DNA of 49,320 nt from an uncultured Eubacterium sp. (GCA_910584595.1 CAJUBQ010000029.1:1-49320); one strand, 5' to 3'; positions 36,135-43,814 are shown, numbered from the stretch's first letter. Translations and numbers: made by a program. The notes: generated from the letters alone by a model not told the origin.

Positions 36135-36584
36135 ATGCAGACAGCAGAAACAAATTACAAACGCATATACGGTCTTACAGTCAAACAGATTGCAGAGCGG
36201 ATCATGCAGAGGGAAGACAACATCTATAGAATTGAAGTCATAAGAGATATCTTAGACCAATTCTGTGAGGAATGTGCAAAGGCTCTTATAGATGGCGAGA
36301 AACTGAATATATCAGGAATAGGCACACTGACACCAAAAATCCATGCGCCAGTAACCATGAATATTTTTGATGATGAAGATGAAAGAAGGGTTCCATATGT
36401 GACGGTAAATTATCATCGCAATAACAAATTAAAGGACAGGATGAACAGCAGGTACAGAAAGAATATTGAAAATGGATTCGCAGGATTAAGCGAAAAATGC
36501 ATCTGCACTGCGCAACAGAGGAATACGCTGATTGAAAAAGGAGTTTTAGAAGGAGAGATTGTAAATGCCGAAGAGGATCAATAA
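36135..36584 (+). CDS. HU-like DNA-binding protein, phage type
   Basis: 149 residues, ribosome site GGAAGG. The protein reads like a divergent HU/IHF fold: GLTVKQIAERIMQREDNIYR, an alpha helix FCEECAKALIDGEKLNISGI, then GIGTLTPKIHAPV and a beta arm. The C-terminal YVTVNYHRNNKLKDRMN fits the last strand and helix. HU-like proteins of this length are frequent in phages and plasmids of Clostridia, just before the gp10-like gene found next. The two genes overlap by 20 bp. Confidence 0.7.
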   Translation: MQTAETNYKRIYGLTVKQIAERIMQREDNIYRIEVIRDILDQFCEECAKALIDGEKLNISGIGTLTPKIHAPVTMNIFDDEDERRVPYVTVNYHRNNKLKDRMNSRYRKNIENGFAGLSEKCICTAQQRNTLIEKGVLEGEIVNAEEDQ

Positions 36585-37026
36585 TATGAATGATTTACAG
36601 AAGGCGCTCATGCCTACAATGACAAAAATGGTGGATGTGATGGCAGAGAGAGTATACCAGACACTAAACTATTTTTTGGATGAATATTATAAAGGCTGGA
36701 CACCAGACAATTACCGCAGATCTTTTGATTTCCTTCGTTCTGCTGTTAAAGCAGACGCAAAACCTTATAGGAATGGCGTGCGTGCATCTGTATATATAGA
36801 TTATGACGCAATGGATGATTATGTAAATGCAACAGGGTTCCAGGTGGCAGAGTGGGCGAATCATGGACTGCATGGAGGGTTGGAAGTGAAGCATAAGCCG
36901 CATGTATGGAAGGACACAATGGACGAAACGATTAATAATGGGAGTCTGCTGGATATGGCGGTACAATATTTAAGGAGCCAGGGGATAGCGGTACAGGTTA
37001 AGAGTGTGCAAAGTGGTGAAGAATGA
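36565..37026 (+). CDS. Phage HK97 gp10-like protein
   Basis: 153 residues, ribosome site AGAAGGAG inside the preceding gene. The segment VNATGFQVAEWANHGLHGG followed by HVWKDTMDETINNGSL resembles the gp10/neck protein family of tailed phages. No other virion genes are in the window, so it may be a remnant or a protein reused by the element. Confidence in the family is moderate. Confidence 0.5.
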   Translation: MPKRINNMNDLQKALMPTMTKMVDVMAERVYQTLNYFLDEYYKGWTPDNYRRSFDFLRSAVKADAKPYRNGVRASVYIDYDAMDDYVNATGFQVAEWANHGLHGGLEVKHKPHVWKDTMDETINNGSLLDMAVQYLRSQGIAVQVKSVQSGEE

Positions 37027-37066
37027 TGGGTAGAAAATTGCTGCTCGTAAATTAATTAAAACATAA

Positions 37067-37607
37067 CAAAAAATAAATGGAGAAGGTAAAGAGATTTTGA
37101 CAAATAGCAGAGAAGTTTAGTAAGCAGAGCAAGCATGTAAATGAAGCTATAAAAAATCTTTTAAAGAGAAATCCTGAATTATCTAAACATTTTATTAAAA
37201 GTTCTTATTTATCAAAACGTGGAAGATATGAAAATCAATTTGAAATGGATGATGTCGGGGCTGGTATTCTTATAAATAAATTCAAATACAATATCCGTTC
37301 AGCGAGATTTGAATATAAGTATTTGAATGAAATAAAAGATTTTTTCAATGCAGTGAATATTGAGTGTATTCCACAATATCAGGTTGGCAATTATAAAATA
37401 GATTTATATATCCCAAAGTATAATATAGCCATAGAAATTGATGAAAAAGAACATAAGTATAAACAGGATTATGACCGCAAAAGACAAAATTACATAGAGA
37501 ATCAAATATATTGTAAATTTATAAGAGTAAATGAGGGTGAAAGCTGTGGAAGTGTGATAGCAAGAATTGTAAAAGAATTGAAAATGCTTGCAAATAAATG
37601 TGCTTAA
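37067..37607 (+). pseudogene. Frameshifted Rha-like regulator fused to a DUF559-type nuclease-like domain
   Basis: One frame gives INGEGKEILTNSREV and stops at TAG 37118. The next frame, open from 37101, continues AEKFSKQSKHVNEAIKNLLK, RNPELSKHFIKSSYLSKRGR and so on. Together they match the N-domain of phage Rha proteins. A short deletion next to GCAGAGAAGTT would explain the shift. The C-terminal part (from 37245) has YKIDLYIPKYNIAIEIDEKE and an FIRVNEGES strand, as in DUF559/very-short-patch-like nucleases with the D...E.DxxxH core. The second half could still be made as a 120-residue protein from 37245, but no ribosome site is evident there. Confidence 0.55.
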
Positions 37608-37612
37608 CCTGT

Positions 37613-38079
37613 TTGCATTTAAAAGAAAAAGTTTTAAATCAAAAACATCGGTTTTAAACTCAGCACCTACAAAAAGATGAGTTAATCACACATAAATGTG
37701 CGAAAAGTTGTATCACCATGGTACAACTCTTTGAAAAAATAGTGAATCAAAATACAGGTCTGTATTCTAAGTGCCTGTGAAAGTTTCAAAATAATGCAAA
37801 CATAGCCCCCCATATAAGCGGGAAAAATCAATGTTTCCAGAACAGGAAATGTCATAAAACAATCATAAAGAATATCATATCGCCAATATTCTGGCAAAAA
37901 TCGGCAGTTAAAATATAGAAAATAATTTGAAGGTGTGGTCTGAATCCACACCTTATTTCAAGGGAGTCCATTTATGAGACACCCTCTCTTTTAGTGTCCA
38001 CACATCTGTGGATGCTGTCTGAGCGGTTCCAGTTTTGGGGTCGTTTTCTAATAATCATATCGAAAGGAATATCAAGTTA
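37613..38079. other. Gene-free region with hairpins
   Basis: AGTTGTATCACCATGGTACAACT at 37707-37729 is an imperfect palindrome. AAGGTGTGG/CCACACCTT at 37930-37954 followed by ATTTC is a terminator-like hairpin. CCACA/TGTGG near 38000 is a smaller one. I see no gene. A minus-strand frame of 89 codons has no ribosome site. Confidence 0.5.
37930..37959 (+). terminator. Terminator-like hairpin
   Basis: AAGGTGTGG and CCACACCTT make a perfect 9-bp stem with a 7-nt loop, followed by ATTTC. Confidence 0.55.
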
Positions 38080-39360
38080 ATGAATAAATCAAAAATTGTA
38101 GAAACAAAAATATGCAATAAATGCGGGAGAATCCTGCCTATAGATAAATTTAGGCTGATAAGAGGAAAACTACATGAGCCTTATTATCTGGGACAATGCA
38201 AAGAATGTGAGTATACATACCAGCGGGAGTATTTGAAAGAAAAGAATAAGATCGTGTTTTCGGATAATCTTGAAATATTGATTCAGAGACAGTATAAAGA
38301 AGTAAAGCGAGAAAGCATACTTGACATTTCCAGCATAGATATTACTCCATTAGCATCAGATGAAATATTTGTCAGGCTGATGGATTATAAAAAGGCGTGG
38401 CTGTCCAATTATGGAAGGGTGATTGTCCGCCCTTATGGAGAATATAATCTTTTAAAAGGATTTTATGATAGTGATGGCAGTTTATGCTATAAATTAGTAA
38501 AGAACGTATTTTCCAATGGCAAATGGAATTATAAACGAACCACCCTGTATGCAGCAAAAGCGGTAATTGAGGAATTTGTAGTGAATCCAGACAAAGCGAA
38601 TAATACCTATACATGGCATAAGGGATTCAATAAACAGGACTATTATTATAAAAATCTGTATCCGTTGAACCAGGAGCAGTACAGGATAGTCAAAAAGAAT
38701 TTCAATGAAACAGGGGATGATTCAGAAGGATTTATATTGAAAGTAATAAATGATATCAGATATAAGCCTGATGACTGGAGCAGGAAAGCAATGGAGCCTG
38801 TTATGTGTGGGATTGGATATCGTGGAAGTGAAAATGTGGATTGTACCTGTGAATCCTATTTGAGATGGCATGACATGTTAAGCCGCTGTTATAATGCAAA
38901 ATTCCATGAGAGACAGCCGCAGTATAAGGGATGCAAAGTGTGTGCCGAATGGCTGAATTATATGAATTTTAAAGTCTGGTATGATTCACATAAATATGGA
39001 GATGGCAGGCTTGATGTGGATAAAGATATTCTGTTTAAAGGAAACACTGTATACAGTCCTGAAACTGCTGTGTTGGTTCCGCATGAAATCAATACGCTGT
39101 TAATAAACTGCAGGGGAAACAGGGGTGATCTGCCTCTGGGAGTCCATTTTGATAAGGAAAGAAATAAATACCGCGCAGAAATGAATTTTATGGGAAAGAA
39201 TAAGAAACTGGGCAGATATGATACGCCAGAGGAGGCATTTGCAAAATATAAGGAGTACAAAGAGAAATTTATTAAGGATACAGCGGAAAAGTATATAGAA
39301 AGATTGCCATTTAAGGTATATGAAGCTATGATGAGCTGGGAAGTTGAAATTACAGATTAA
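38080..39360 (+). CDS. Phage/element protein with N-terminal zinc finger and C-terminal AP2-like domain
   Basis: 426 residues from the ATG at 38080 with GAAAGGAA upstream. A four-cysteine zinc finger opens it (Cys12, Cys15, Cys40, Cys43). A NUMOD4-like segment follows (WLSNYGRVIVRPYGEYNLLK), then a block with conserved Arg/Cys (MLSRCYNAKFHERQ, YKGCKVCAEWLNYMNF). Residues about 348-400 (PLGVHFDKERNKYRAEMNF, LGRYDTPEEAFAKYKEY) form an AP2-type DNA-binding domain. Such proteins are common in phages of Firmicutes, related to HNH homing endonucleases, but a clear HNH core is not seen. It is followed by a strong terminator. Confidence 0.7.
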   Translation: MNKSKIVETKICNKCGRILPIDKFRLIRGKLHEPYYLGQCKECEYTYQREYLKEKNKIVFSDNLEILIQRQYKEVKRESILDISSIDITPLASDEIFVRLMDYKKAWLSNYGRVIVRPYGEYNLLKGFYDSDGSLCYKLVKNVFSNGKWNYKRTTLYAAKAVIEEFVVNPDKANNTYTWHKGFNKQDYYYKNLYPLNQEQYRIVKKNFNETGDDSEGFILKVINDIRYKPDDWSRKAMEPVMCGIGYRGSENVDCTCESYLRWHDMLSRCYNAKFHERQPQYKGCKVCAEWLNYMNFKVWYDSHKYGDGRLDVDKDILFKGNTVYSPETAVLVPHEINTLLINCRGNRGDLPLGVHFDKERNKYRAEMNFMGKNKKLGRYDTPEEAFAKYKEYKEKFIKDTAEKYIERLPFKVYEAMMSWEVEITD

Positions 39361-39663
39361 CATTGAATTTATGGGGCATACCGGATAGAAATATCTGGCG
39401 TGCCCCATTTTTTTACGGTTTGTGGTGGATTTGGGATGTGTACAATTGTATTTTTTCATAAAGAGAAAATAGTATAGGTTGAAAAACTTTATTTTTACAT
39501 CGTTAATTGTTGATTTCTAATTGATAGGATGATAGAATACAGGTAAATAAAAGAAAATGATAAAATTGATTAAATGTTTTTAAGAATGTGTATTGTTGTT
39601 AAGTAAGAATATTTAATGATAAAAATGTGTGCGTAAGATTATTTATATGTATTGGAGAAAAAT
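39361..39663. other. AT-rich intergenic region before the zincin/TIR-like gene
   Basis: It contains the terminator at 39371-39417 and then very AT-rich sequence with no clear promoter pair and no gene. Confidence 0.5.
39371..39417 (+). terminator. Rho-independent terminator
   Basis: ATGGGGCA and TGCCCCAT form the outer stem, GATA and TATC the inner one, and TTTTTTT follows. Confidence 0.88.
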
Positions 39664-40638
39664 ATGGAAGTAAATGTGGTTTGTGACAATTGTAATAGTA
39701 TGGAAAAACAGGTTATTAAGGCAATTAAGATATTAAACAATGTACAGAGTTATTTCCATTTTAATTTAAATATTATTACTGAAGAAATTTGTATGGAAGA
39801 ATATATTAATTGGAGGTCATATTGTAACAATTATAAAATATCTTCTGATAAATATTTAATTTGTGTAGTACAAAAGGCTTTTGATGACAATTGGTTTTTG
39901 CATCAAAATAAAAATTTATCAATAATTACGACATATAATTGGAAAGAAAAGTTTGCTCCGCCATCATTATATGTTTTTTTGATCTATGAAATAGCACAAG
40001 TAGTAATGGGATTTATATTAGGGTTTGAAGAAGAAAAATTGATTAAGTTAAGACATACTAATGCAGTAGGATGTATATATGATTTATGTAGAAAAAAATC
40101 CGAAATTAAATATGGAATGGCTGTAGGGAGAATTTGTTCAGAGTGTAGAAGTGTTTTAGAACAAATTTCAAATAAAGAAGACGTATTGGATTCCATTGAA
40201 AAAATATTGAAATATGTACGTTCTGAAACCATTGAAGAAGCTTTTAACTGTAATATAAATAAAGCAATTATTATAGATCATTCGAACAAAGATGAAGATG
40301 TATATCAATTTGGAATTGAATCAGCATTAAATGAGCTAAATATTGAATATTTAGTTTATAAGAGAGTTAATTCCGGACTATTACTAAATGTGAAAGATTC
40401 TATTAAAAAGAGTAGCTTTTTAATCGTAAGAGTTGACTCTGAGAATTTGAGTGAATATTTTGAACTGGGGTTAGCAATGGGATTAGATAAAGAGGTTTTA
40501 ATAATTTCAGAACACAACTTAATAATTGATATACCTTATGAATTAAAAAAGTGGAGACATATTACATATTATAAAGGCGAATATGCGGAATTGAAAGAAA
40601 AAATATTAAAATATATTTGTAAAAAATATTTTTCTTAA
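39664..40638 (+). CDS. Two-domain protein: degenerate zincin-like N-terminus and TIR/deoxyribosyltransferase-like C-terminus
   Basis: 324 residues from the ATG at 39664, preceded by TTGGAG. The first 170 residues look like an archaemetzincin-type fold without an HEXXH: the helix is YEIAQVVMGFILGFEEEKLI, then RHTNAVGCIYDLC and GRICSECR, with cysteines placed as in that family's second zinc site. Residues about 198-310 are an alpha/beta domain of the TIR-like or nucleoside 2-deoxyribosyltransferase class (IIIDHS, VKDSIKKSSFLIVRVDSE, EYFELGLAMGLDKEVLIISE). The YFELGLA glutamate near 267 is a candidate catalytic residue. Codon use is extremely AT-rich, unlike its neighbours. An immune or nucleotide-sensing role is inference. 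Confidence 0.5.
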   Translation: MEVNVVCDNCNSMEKQVIKAIKILNNVQSYFHFNLNIITEEICMEEYINWRSYCNNYKISSDKYLICVVQKAFDDNWFLHQNKNLSIITTYNWKEKFAPPSLYVFLIYEIAQVVMGFILGFEEEKLIKLRHTNAVGCIYDLCRKKSEIKYGMAVGRICSECRSVLEQISNKEDVLDSIEKILKYVRSETIEEAFNCNINKAIIIDHSNKDEDVYQFGIESALNELNIEYLVYKRVNSGLLLNVKDSIKKSSFLIVRVDSENLSEYFELGLAMGLDKEVLIISEHNLIIDIPYELKKWRHITYYKGEYAELKEKILKYICKKYFS

Positions 40639-41009
40639 TTTTATATTATTTTATTTAGATAGTTATTTTAATGAGTCGTATTTGAGTGAATTTTAGTTCG
40701 TTTGGTTAAAAATAATCGTTATGTGTGGGTAGAACAGATGCACCCTTTAGGACAACAAAGTGTCTTGAAAATAATGTAAATACACCCGTAGTACCATTAC
40801 AAGATACTTAATATCCTATACCCTGAAACGCCGTATATCGTCCATATTCACGTTTTACCTTCACACCATAACCAATACACCAATACCGTTACAAGCCCTG
40901 TATTCCCCTAAAACTCGCTCAGAGTGCCTATATAACACACAACAAATCAGTACAAAAAGAATAAAAAGTAATTTCCATCATTCCAAATTTATTCATCAAA
41001 TAAAGCAAA

Positions 41010-41048
41010 GCTGTGAGAATATATTTAAACTCTCACAGCCTTATTTTT
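41010..41048 (+). terminator. Rho-independent terminator
   Basis: GCTGTGAGA pairs with TCTCACAGC around a 12-nt AT loop, followed by CTTATTTTTT. No complete gene lies upstream on this strand within 370 bp. Confidence 0.8.
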
Positions 41049-41509
41049 TAAGATTCCTATATTCATTTCTAAGCAATCTATCAATTAACTGGTATACCCC
41101 ATACAATATATAGCGATATTATTATATTCATTTTTGCATACTTCCTTCTATATCAATCCTCTTCAAGATCAGCCAGTGTTTTTTCCTGGTAATTTTGAAA
41201 TTTCTTATAATCGACCGAATTAAATACAGAATTTTTCACTTCTGTATTTTGGTTTTCTGCTGTATCTTAACAAAAGCACATCTAATACAATATGTACTGC
41301 TGCATTCTGTTTCATTAAAAATCTGCATTTTTTATTCTATTAAATTATCTGATTATTTATGGCTTGTATTTTAAATTGTTAGACAATTTGCATCGTCATT
41401 GCATTAGTATTTATTGTTAAAAATCCTCACATGCTATGCGGTTTTTTCTTGCTTTCTTTAAAAATTCAATATTTTTTAATTTTATACCGATTTCTCTTTT
41501 GAAAATATA

Positions 41510-41550
41510 AGAGTGCAGCAGTGGATTTTGAAATGGAACTGCTGCACTCT
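41510..41550 (-). terminator. Terminator of the J-domain gene
   Basis: AGAGTGCAGCAGT and ACTGCTGCACTCT form a perfect 13-bp stem. On the minus strand it is followed by TATATTTTC. It sits 32 bp after the J-domain stop codon. Confidence 0.7.
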
Positions 41551-41582
41551 CTGGAATTTATTTGGAAAAGAAATTATGATTG

Positions 41583-42098
41583 CTATGCCTGCATTAGTAC
41601 CATTTTATCAGTATTTTTTATGCTGGTGCTACCATAATAACTTCTGATATCATCCATACTTAGAGTTTTACGACTTCTCTTTCTAAAAGCTTCACTATGC
41701 CAGTACCACATCTTTTTTTGTGAAGCCCATTTAAAGCCAAACTCTTTCAGTTCCTTCTTACAAGAATATGTGTTTCCAGACAACCATATCCATGCACCAA
41801 CCAATTCAATGTCAATCCTATCAAAATGAATGATCTTATTCAGCATTTCACGCAATTTTTCATCCTCAGCGAAGTCATATTTCATATTGCTATAATTATT
41901 TTCCGCACTGGTATTATTTGAACTGCAGTTATTTTCATACTGATTTTTCAAAATCTTAAACAGCTTGTCATATTCAGCATTAATCTCCTGCATTGTTTCC
42001 AGACTTCCACCATTATCAGGGTGATGCAGTTTTAATAATTCTTTGTACTGCTTTCTTAATTCCTCAAGCGTTCTGATATTTTCAAAATATTTATTCAT
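41583..42098 (-). CDS. J-domain (DnaJ-like) protein of a mobile element
   Basis: 171 residues from the ATG at 42098, ribosome site GGGAGG. A J domain opens the protein (TLEELRKQYKELLKLHHPDN) with the HPD tripeptide at 26-28, so it should stimulate an Hsp70. The C-terminal half (IELVGAWIWLSGNTYSCKKE, FGFKWASQKKMWYWHSE) is a small domain often seen with J domains in phages and conjugative elements. Glycine-rich and zinc-finger regions of DnaJ are absent. The target is unknown. Confidence 0.85.
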   Translation of the reverse strand: MNKYFENIRTLEELRKQYKELLKLHHPDNGGSLETMQEINAEYDKLFKILKNQYENNCSSNNTSAENNYSNMKYDFAEDEKLREMLNKIIHFDRIDIELVGAWIWLSGNTYSCKKELKEFGFKWASQKKMWYWHSEAFRKRSRKTLSMDDIRSYYGSTSIKNTDKMVLMQA

Positions 42099-42114
42099 AG
42101 TAATAACCTCCCTA

Positions 42115-42160
42115 AACAAAAAAGTGTAAAGCATATTGACAATTCAATAGACTTTACACT
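42115..42160 (-). terminator. Minus-strand terminator between the coiled-coil gene and the J-domain gene
   Basis: On the minus strand AGTGTAAAG and CTTTACACT form the outer stem, with TATTGA/TCAATA pairing inside, followed by TTTTTTG. Outer arms are identical to those of the terminator at 35104. Confidence 0.78.
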
Positions 42161-42163
42161 CTG
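42136..42163 (+). repeat. 28-bp inverted repeat, left copy
   Basis: Begins TTGACAATTCAATAGACTTT. It matches 27 of 28 bases with the reverse complement of 42562-42589. The two copies flank the coiled-coil gene. The left copy also forms half of the terminator hairpin at 42115-42160. Confidence 0.8.
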
Positions 42164-42209
42164 GTTTTGTAGTTAGGTTATGCAATTTTCAGGATAGAAC
42201 AGTTATGTA

Positions 42210-42506
42210 CTATGATATCTTTTGCAGTTTTTCACTGTGTTCACGAATTACACTTTTCATAACATCAATATCAGCTTGCATTGCTTCTATTTTTGCAGTT
42301 GCTTTTTCGTATTTCTTAGCAGCTGGCATATAGTTTTCAGCAAGCATTCTAACGTCAGAACGAATTTCATTTTCAATTATGATATTGATTCTTTTTTGCT
42401 CATTCTTGATAGTTTCAATATCATCTTGAATAGGTTTTAATTCAGCCTTGAGCTTTGTATCTAATAATTGACTGATTGCTAATAAGTCTTCATTTGTCAA
42501 TGACAT
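42210..42506 (-). CDS. Small coiled-coil protein
   Basis: 98 residues from the ATG at 42506, ribosome site AAAGGAGC. The sequence is almost wholly helical with heptads (LKAELKPIQDDIETIKNEQK, IEAMQADIDVMKSVIREHSE), like the short coiled-coil proteins common in Clostridia genomes and elements. No membrane segment is present. It is the first gene after a minus-strand promoter whose spacer is an ATGGGTACCCAT operator, so it probably belongs to the adjacent ribbon-helix-helix regulon. Confidence 0.75.
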   Translation of the reverse strand: MSLTNEDLLAISQLLDTKLKAELKPIQDDIETIKNEQKRINIIIENEIRSDVRMLAENYMPAAKKYEKATAKIEAMQADIDVMKSVIREHSEKLQKIS

Positions 42507-42561
42507 ATAAATCACGCTCCTTTTATGTTTGGTGTGCTGTTGTTGGTAGTATACCACATTC

Positions 42562-42589
42562 AGAGTATAAAGTCTATTGAATTGTCAAG
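42562..42589 (-). repeat. 28-bp inverted repeat, right copy
   Basis: Reverse-complement partner of 42136-42163 (27 of 28 identical). It lies in the 5' leader of the coiled-coil gene. Confidence 0.8.
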
Positions 42590-42617
42590 GTACTTTGGTT
42601 TGCTGTTTGATAAGGTT

Positions 42618-42646
42618 ATTATATAATATGGGTACCCATAATTCAA
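42618..42646 (-). promoter_or_regulatory. Minus-strand promoter with operator in its spacer (coiled-coil gene)
   Basis: On the minus strand TTGAAT (42646-42641), a 17-bp spacer and TATAAT (42623-42618). The spacer contains the perfect palindrome TATGGGTACCCATA (42627-42640). A repressor bound here would block RNA polymerase. It drives the coiled-coil gene at 42506. Confidence 0.8.
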
Positions 42647-42651
42647 GACAT

Positions 42652-42716
42652 AAAAATATACAAAAATGGTACCCATATTTTGTGTGTTTTTATGGGTACC
42701 ATTTTTGTATATTTTT
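42652..42716 (-). terminator. 26-bp perfect inverted repeat: terminator that embeds two operator-like sites
   Basis: Twenty-six bases at 42652-42677 pair perfectly with 42691-42716 around a 13-nt loop. Each arm contains ATGGTACCCAT or its complement ATGGGTACCAT and has A/T tails on both sides, so it can end transcription in both directions. It lies just after the stop codon of the ribbon-helix-helix gene. Confidence 0.8.
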
Positions 42717-42718
42717 AT

Positions 42719-42925
42719 TTAATTTTTTTCACGTTCTATTTTTTCGTCAATAGCATTATTTACAAAACTGTTTAAACTTTCACCAGTAGACTTAACATAC
42801 TCTTTTATTATTTCTTTTTTCCCTTTAGGAACCCTAATCCTTAAGTCTTCATATTTTGTTTTTCTGTATTCTTCTAATGTTACATATTCTCCATTTATTA
42901 TATATGGTTTTTTTTCATCCGGCAT
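42719..42925 (-). CDS. Ribbon-helix-helix (Arc/CopG-like) regulator
   Basis: 68 residues from the ATG at 42925, ribosome site GGAAGGAG. The strand EDLRIRVPKGKKEIIKEYVK, then STGESLNSFVNNAIDEKIER, is a classical RHH domain. In RHH proteins the strand residues read the DNA major groove, here D/R/R in DLRIRV. The N-terminus YIINGEYVTLEEYRKTKYE is like RHH proteins of plasmids. Its own promoter has an ATGGGAACCCAT operator between -35 and -10, so it is probably self-repressing and controls both flanking transcripts. Confidence 0.85.
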   Translation of the reverse strand: MPDEKKPYIINGEYVTLEEYRKTKYEDLRIRVPKGKKEIIKEYVKSTGESLNSFVNNAIDEKIEREKN

Positions 42926-42987
42926 AGTTTCGGTTCTCCTTCCTAAGATATACAAAAATATTATAACATATTTTGTCATAAATGTAT

Positions 42988-43016
42988 ATAATATGGGAAC
43001 CCATAAAATTAGACAA
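42988..43016 (-). promoter_or_regulatory. Promoter of the ribbon-helix-helix gene with internal operator
   Basis: On the minus strand TTGTCT (43016-43011), a 17-bp spacer and TATTAT (42993-42988). The spacer carries ATGGGAACCCAT (42993-43004), overlapping the -10 by one base. Confidence 0.78.
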
Positions 43017-43029
43017 AAAAGTGTATGAT

Positions 43030-43040
43030 ATGGTACCCAT
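43030..43040. promoter_or_regulatory. Additional operator copy
   Basis: ATGGTACCCAT, centred midway between the operators at 42993-43004 and 43068-43079, about 37 bp from each. It could bridge the two divergent promoters. A minus-strand TTCACA lies 17 bp from a poor -10. Confidence 0.65.
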
Positions 43041-43060
43041 AATTTGTGAATTATTCCATC

Positions 43061-43089
43061 TTGAAATATGGGTACCCATAAACTATAAT
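43061..43089 (+). promoter_or_regulatory. Plus-strand promoter with operator in its spacer
   Basis: TTGAAA (43061-43066), a 17-bp spacer and TATAAT (43084-43089). The spacer contains TATGGGTACCCATA (43067-43080). It drives the two small genes at 43150 and 43275. Confidence 0.85.
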
Positions 43090-43149
43090 AATCTCAACAA
43101 CAAACGAAACAGCAAAATAAACAGAAATCAAAACGGAGGATTAAAACTT

Positions 43150-43260
43150 ATGAAACGCATAAACGCACAACAATATAAAGCATTAACATCATATTACAAT
43201 GTAAAAATAATTTCAGCTAATGACAATACAGTATTGGTGAAATTAATAGGGAAGAAATAG
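43150..43260 (+). CDS. Small protein of the RHH regulon
   Basis: 36 residues (MKRINAQQYKALTSYYNVKI and 16 more), with the perfect ribosome site CGGAGG. A longer upstream frame from 42982 is rejected because it runs through the operators and promoter. The rest reads as a small beta-rich unit ending in VLVKLIGKK. It is the first gene downstream of the RHH-controlled promoter. Function unknown. A toxin or an anti-repressor is possible. Confidence 0.6.
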   Translation: MKRINAQQYKALTSYYNVKIISANDNTVLVKLIGKK

Positions 43261-43274
43261 AAGGGCTGGTAGGT

Positions 43275-43553
43275 ATGAAAAATAACTCATCATATGAAGC
43301 ATTTTTTGAGGATACAAAAGATATCCAATGCATTATCTGTTTGGATGTATATGTACTTGAATATTATATAAACGATTGCCGCATAAGGGTAGAAAGATTA
43401 TATGATGGCAGATTCAAAGTTTCTATTATTGCGTATGATGAACATGGTAATCGTATAAAACAAAATAAATTTGACAAGGAATGGAAAGAAAAGAACATTT
43501 ACAATCAGGCAATATATAAGAAGTTTGTAAGCGGGTATTTCTTTCATGAATGA
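43275..43553 (+). CDS. Hypothetical protein, second gene of the RHH-controlled transcript
   Basis: 92 residues, 14 bp after the preceding small gene, ribosome site GGTAGGT. CIICLDVYVLEYYIND and RIRVERLYDGRFKVSIIAYD suggest a small alpha/beta or all-beta domain. No family recognised. A terminator hairpin follows. Confidence 0.6.
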   Translation: MKNNSSYEAFFEDTKDIQCIICLDVYVLEYYINDCRIRVERLYDGRFKVSIIAYDEHGNRIKQNKFDKEWKEKNIYNQAIYKKFVSGYFFHE

Positions 43554-43556
43554 AAA

Positions 43557-43586
43557 CAAGCCTTGCAGTTAAATTACAAGGCTTGA
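43557..43586. terminator. Bidirectional terminator
   Basis: CAAGCCTTG and CAAGGCTTG form a perfect 9-bp stem with an 11-nt loop, between two convergent genes. Confidence 0.75.
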
Positions 43587-43589
43587 GAT

Positions 43590-43814
43590 TCAGGAATCAG
43601 AGAGATTTTGCGGGGGATCGGGGATGTATTCCATGATATCGGCATAGTCACAACCCAATAACTCACATATACGGGATAATATTTTAATGTCAATATATTC
43701 GTTTTTACCCATTCTTGCTATTGATGTAGGGTGTATGCCATTTTCTCTTAAATATGTTTTATTCAAATTTTTATTTTTTAATAATGCCCATAACCTATTA
43801 TAATTAATTGCCAT
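43590..43814 (-). CDS. XRE-family repressor, cassette 1
   Basis: 74 residues, ribosome site AGGAGGT. A Cro/CI helix-turn-helix of the YozG type: YNRLWALLKNKNLNKTYLRE, NGIHPTSIARMGKNEYIDIK, and ILSRICELLGCDYADIMEYI. It is a paralogue of the protein at 45146. Three palindromes lie upstream between it and a divergent 28-residue peptide gene, so it probably represses both directions. Confidence 0.88.
   Translation of the reverse strand: MAINYNRLWALLKNKNLNKTYLRENGIHPTSIARMGKNEYIDIKILSRICELLGCDYADIMEYIPDPPQNLSDS

Larger units (their letters stand above)
40639..41582. other. Large gene-free AT-rich region with two hairpin terminators
   Basis: No frame has both length and a ribosome site. Two strong hairpins stand out, at 41010-41048 (GCTGTGAGA/TCTCACAGC then CTTATTTTTT) and at 41510-41550. 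Sequence similar to ACTGCTGCA recurs in hairpins here, near 35910 and near 48180. The region could be decayed genes or hold an unrecognised RNA. Confidence 0.5.
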
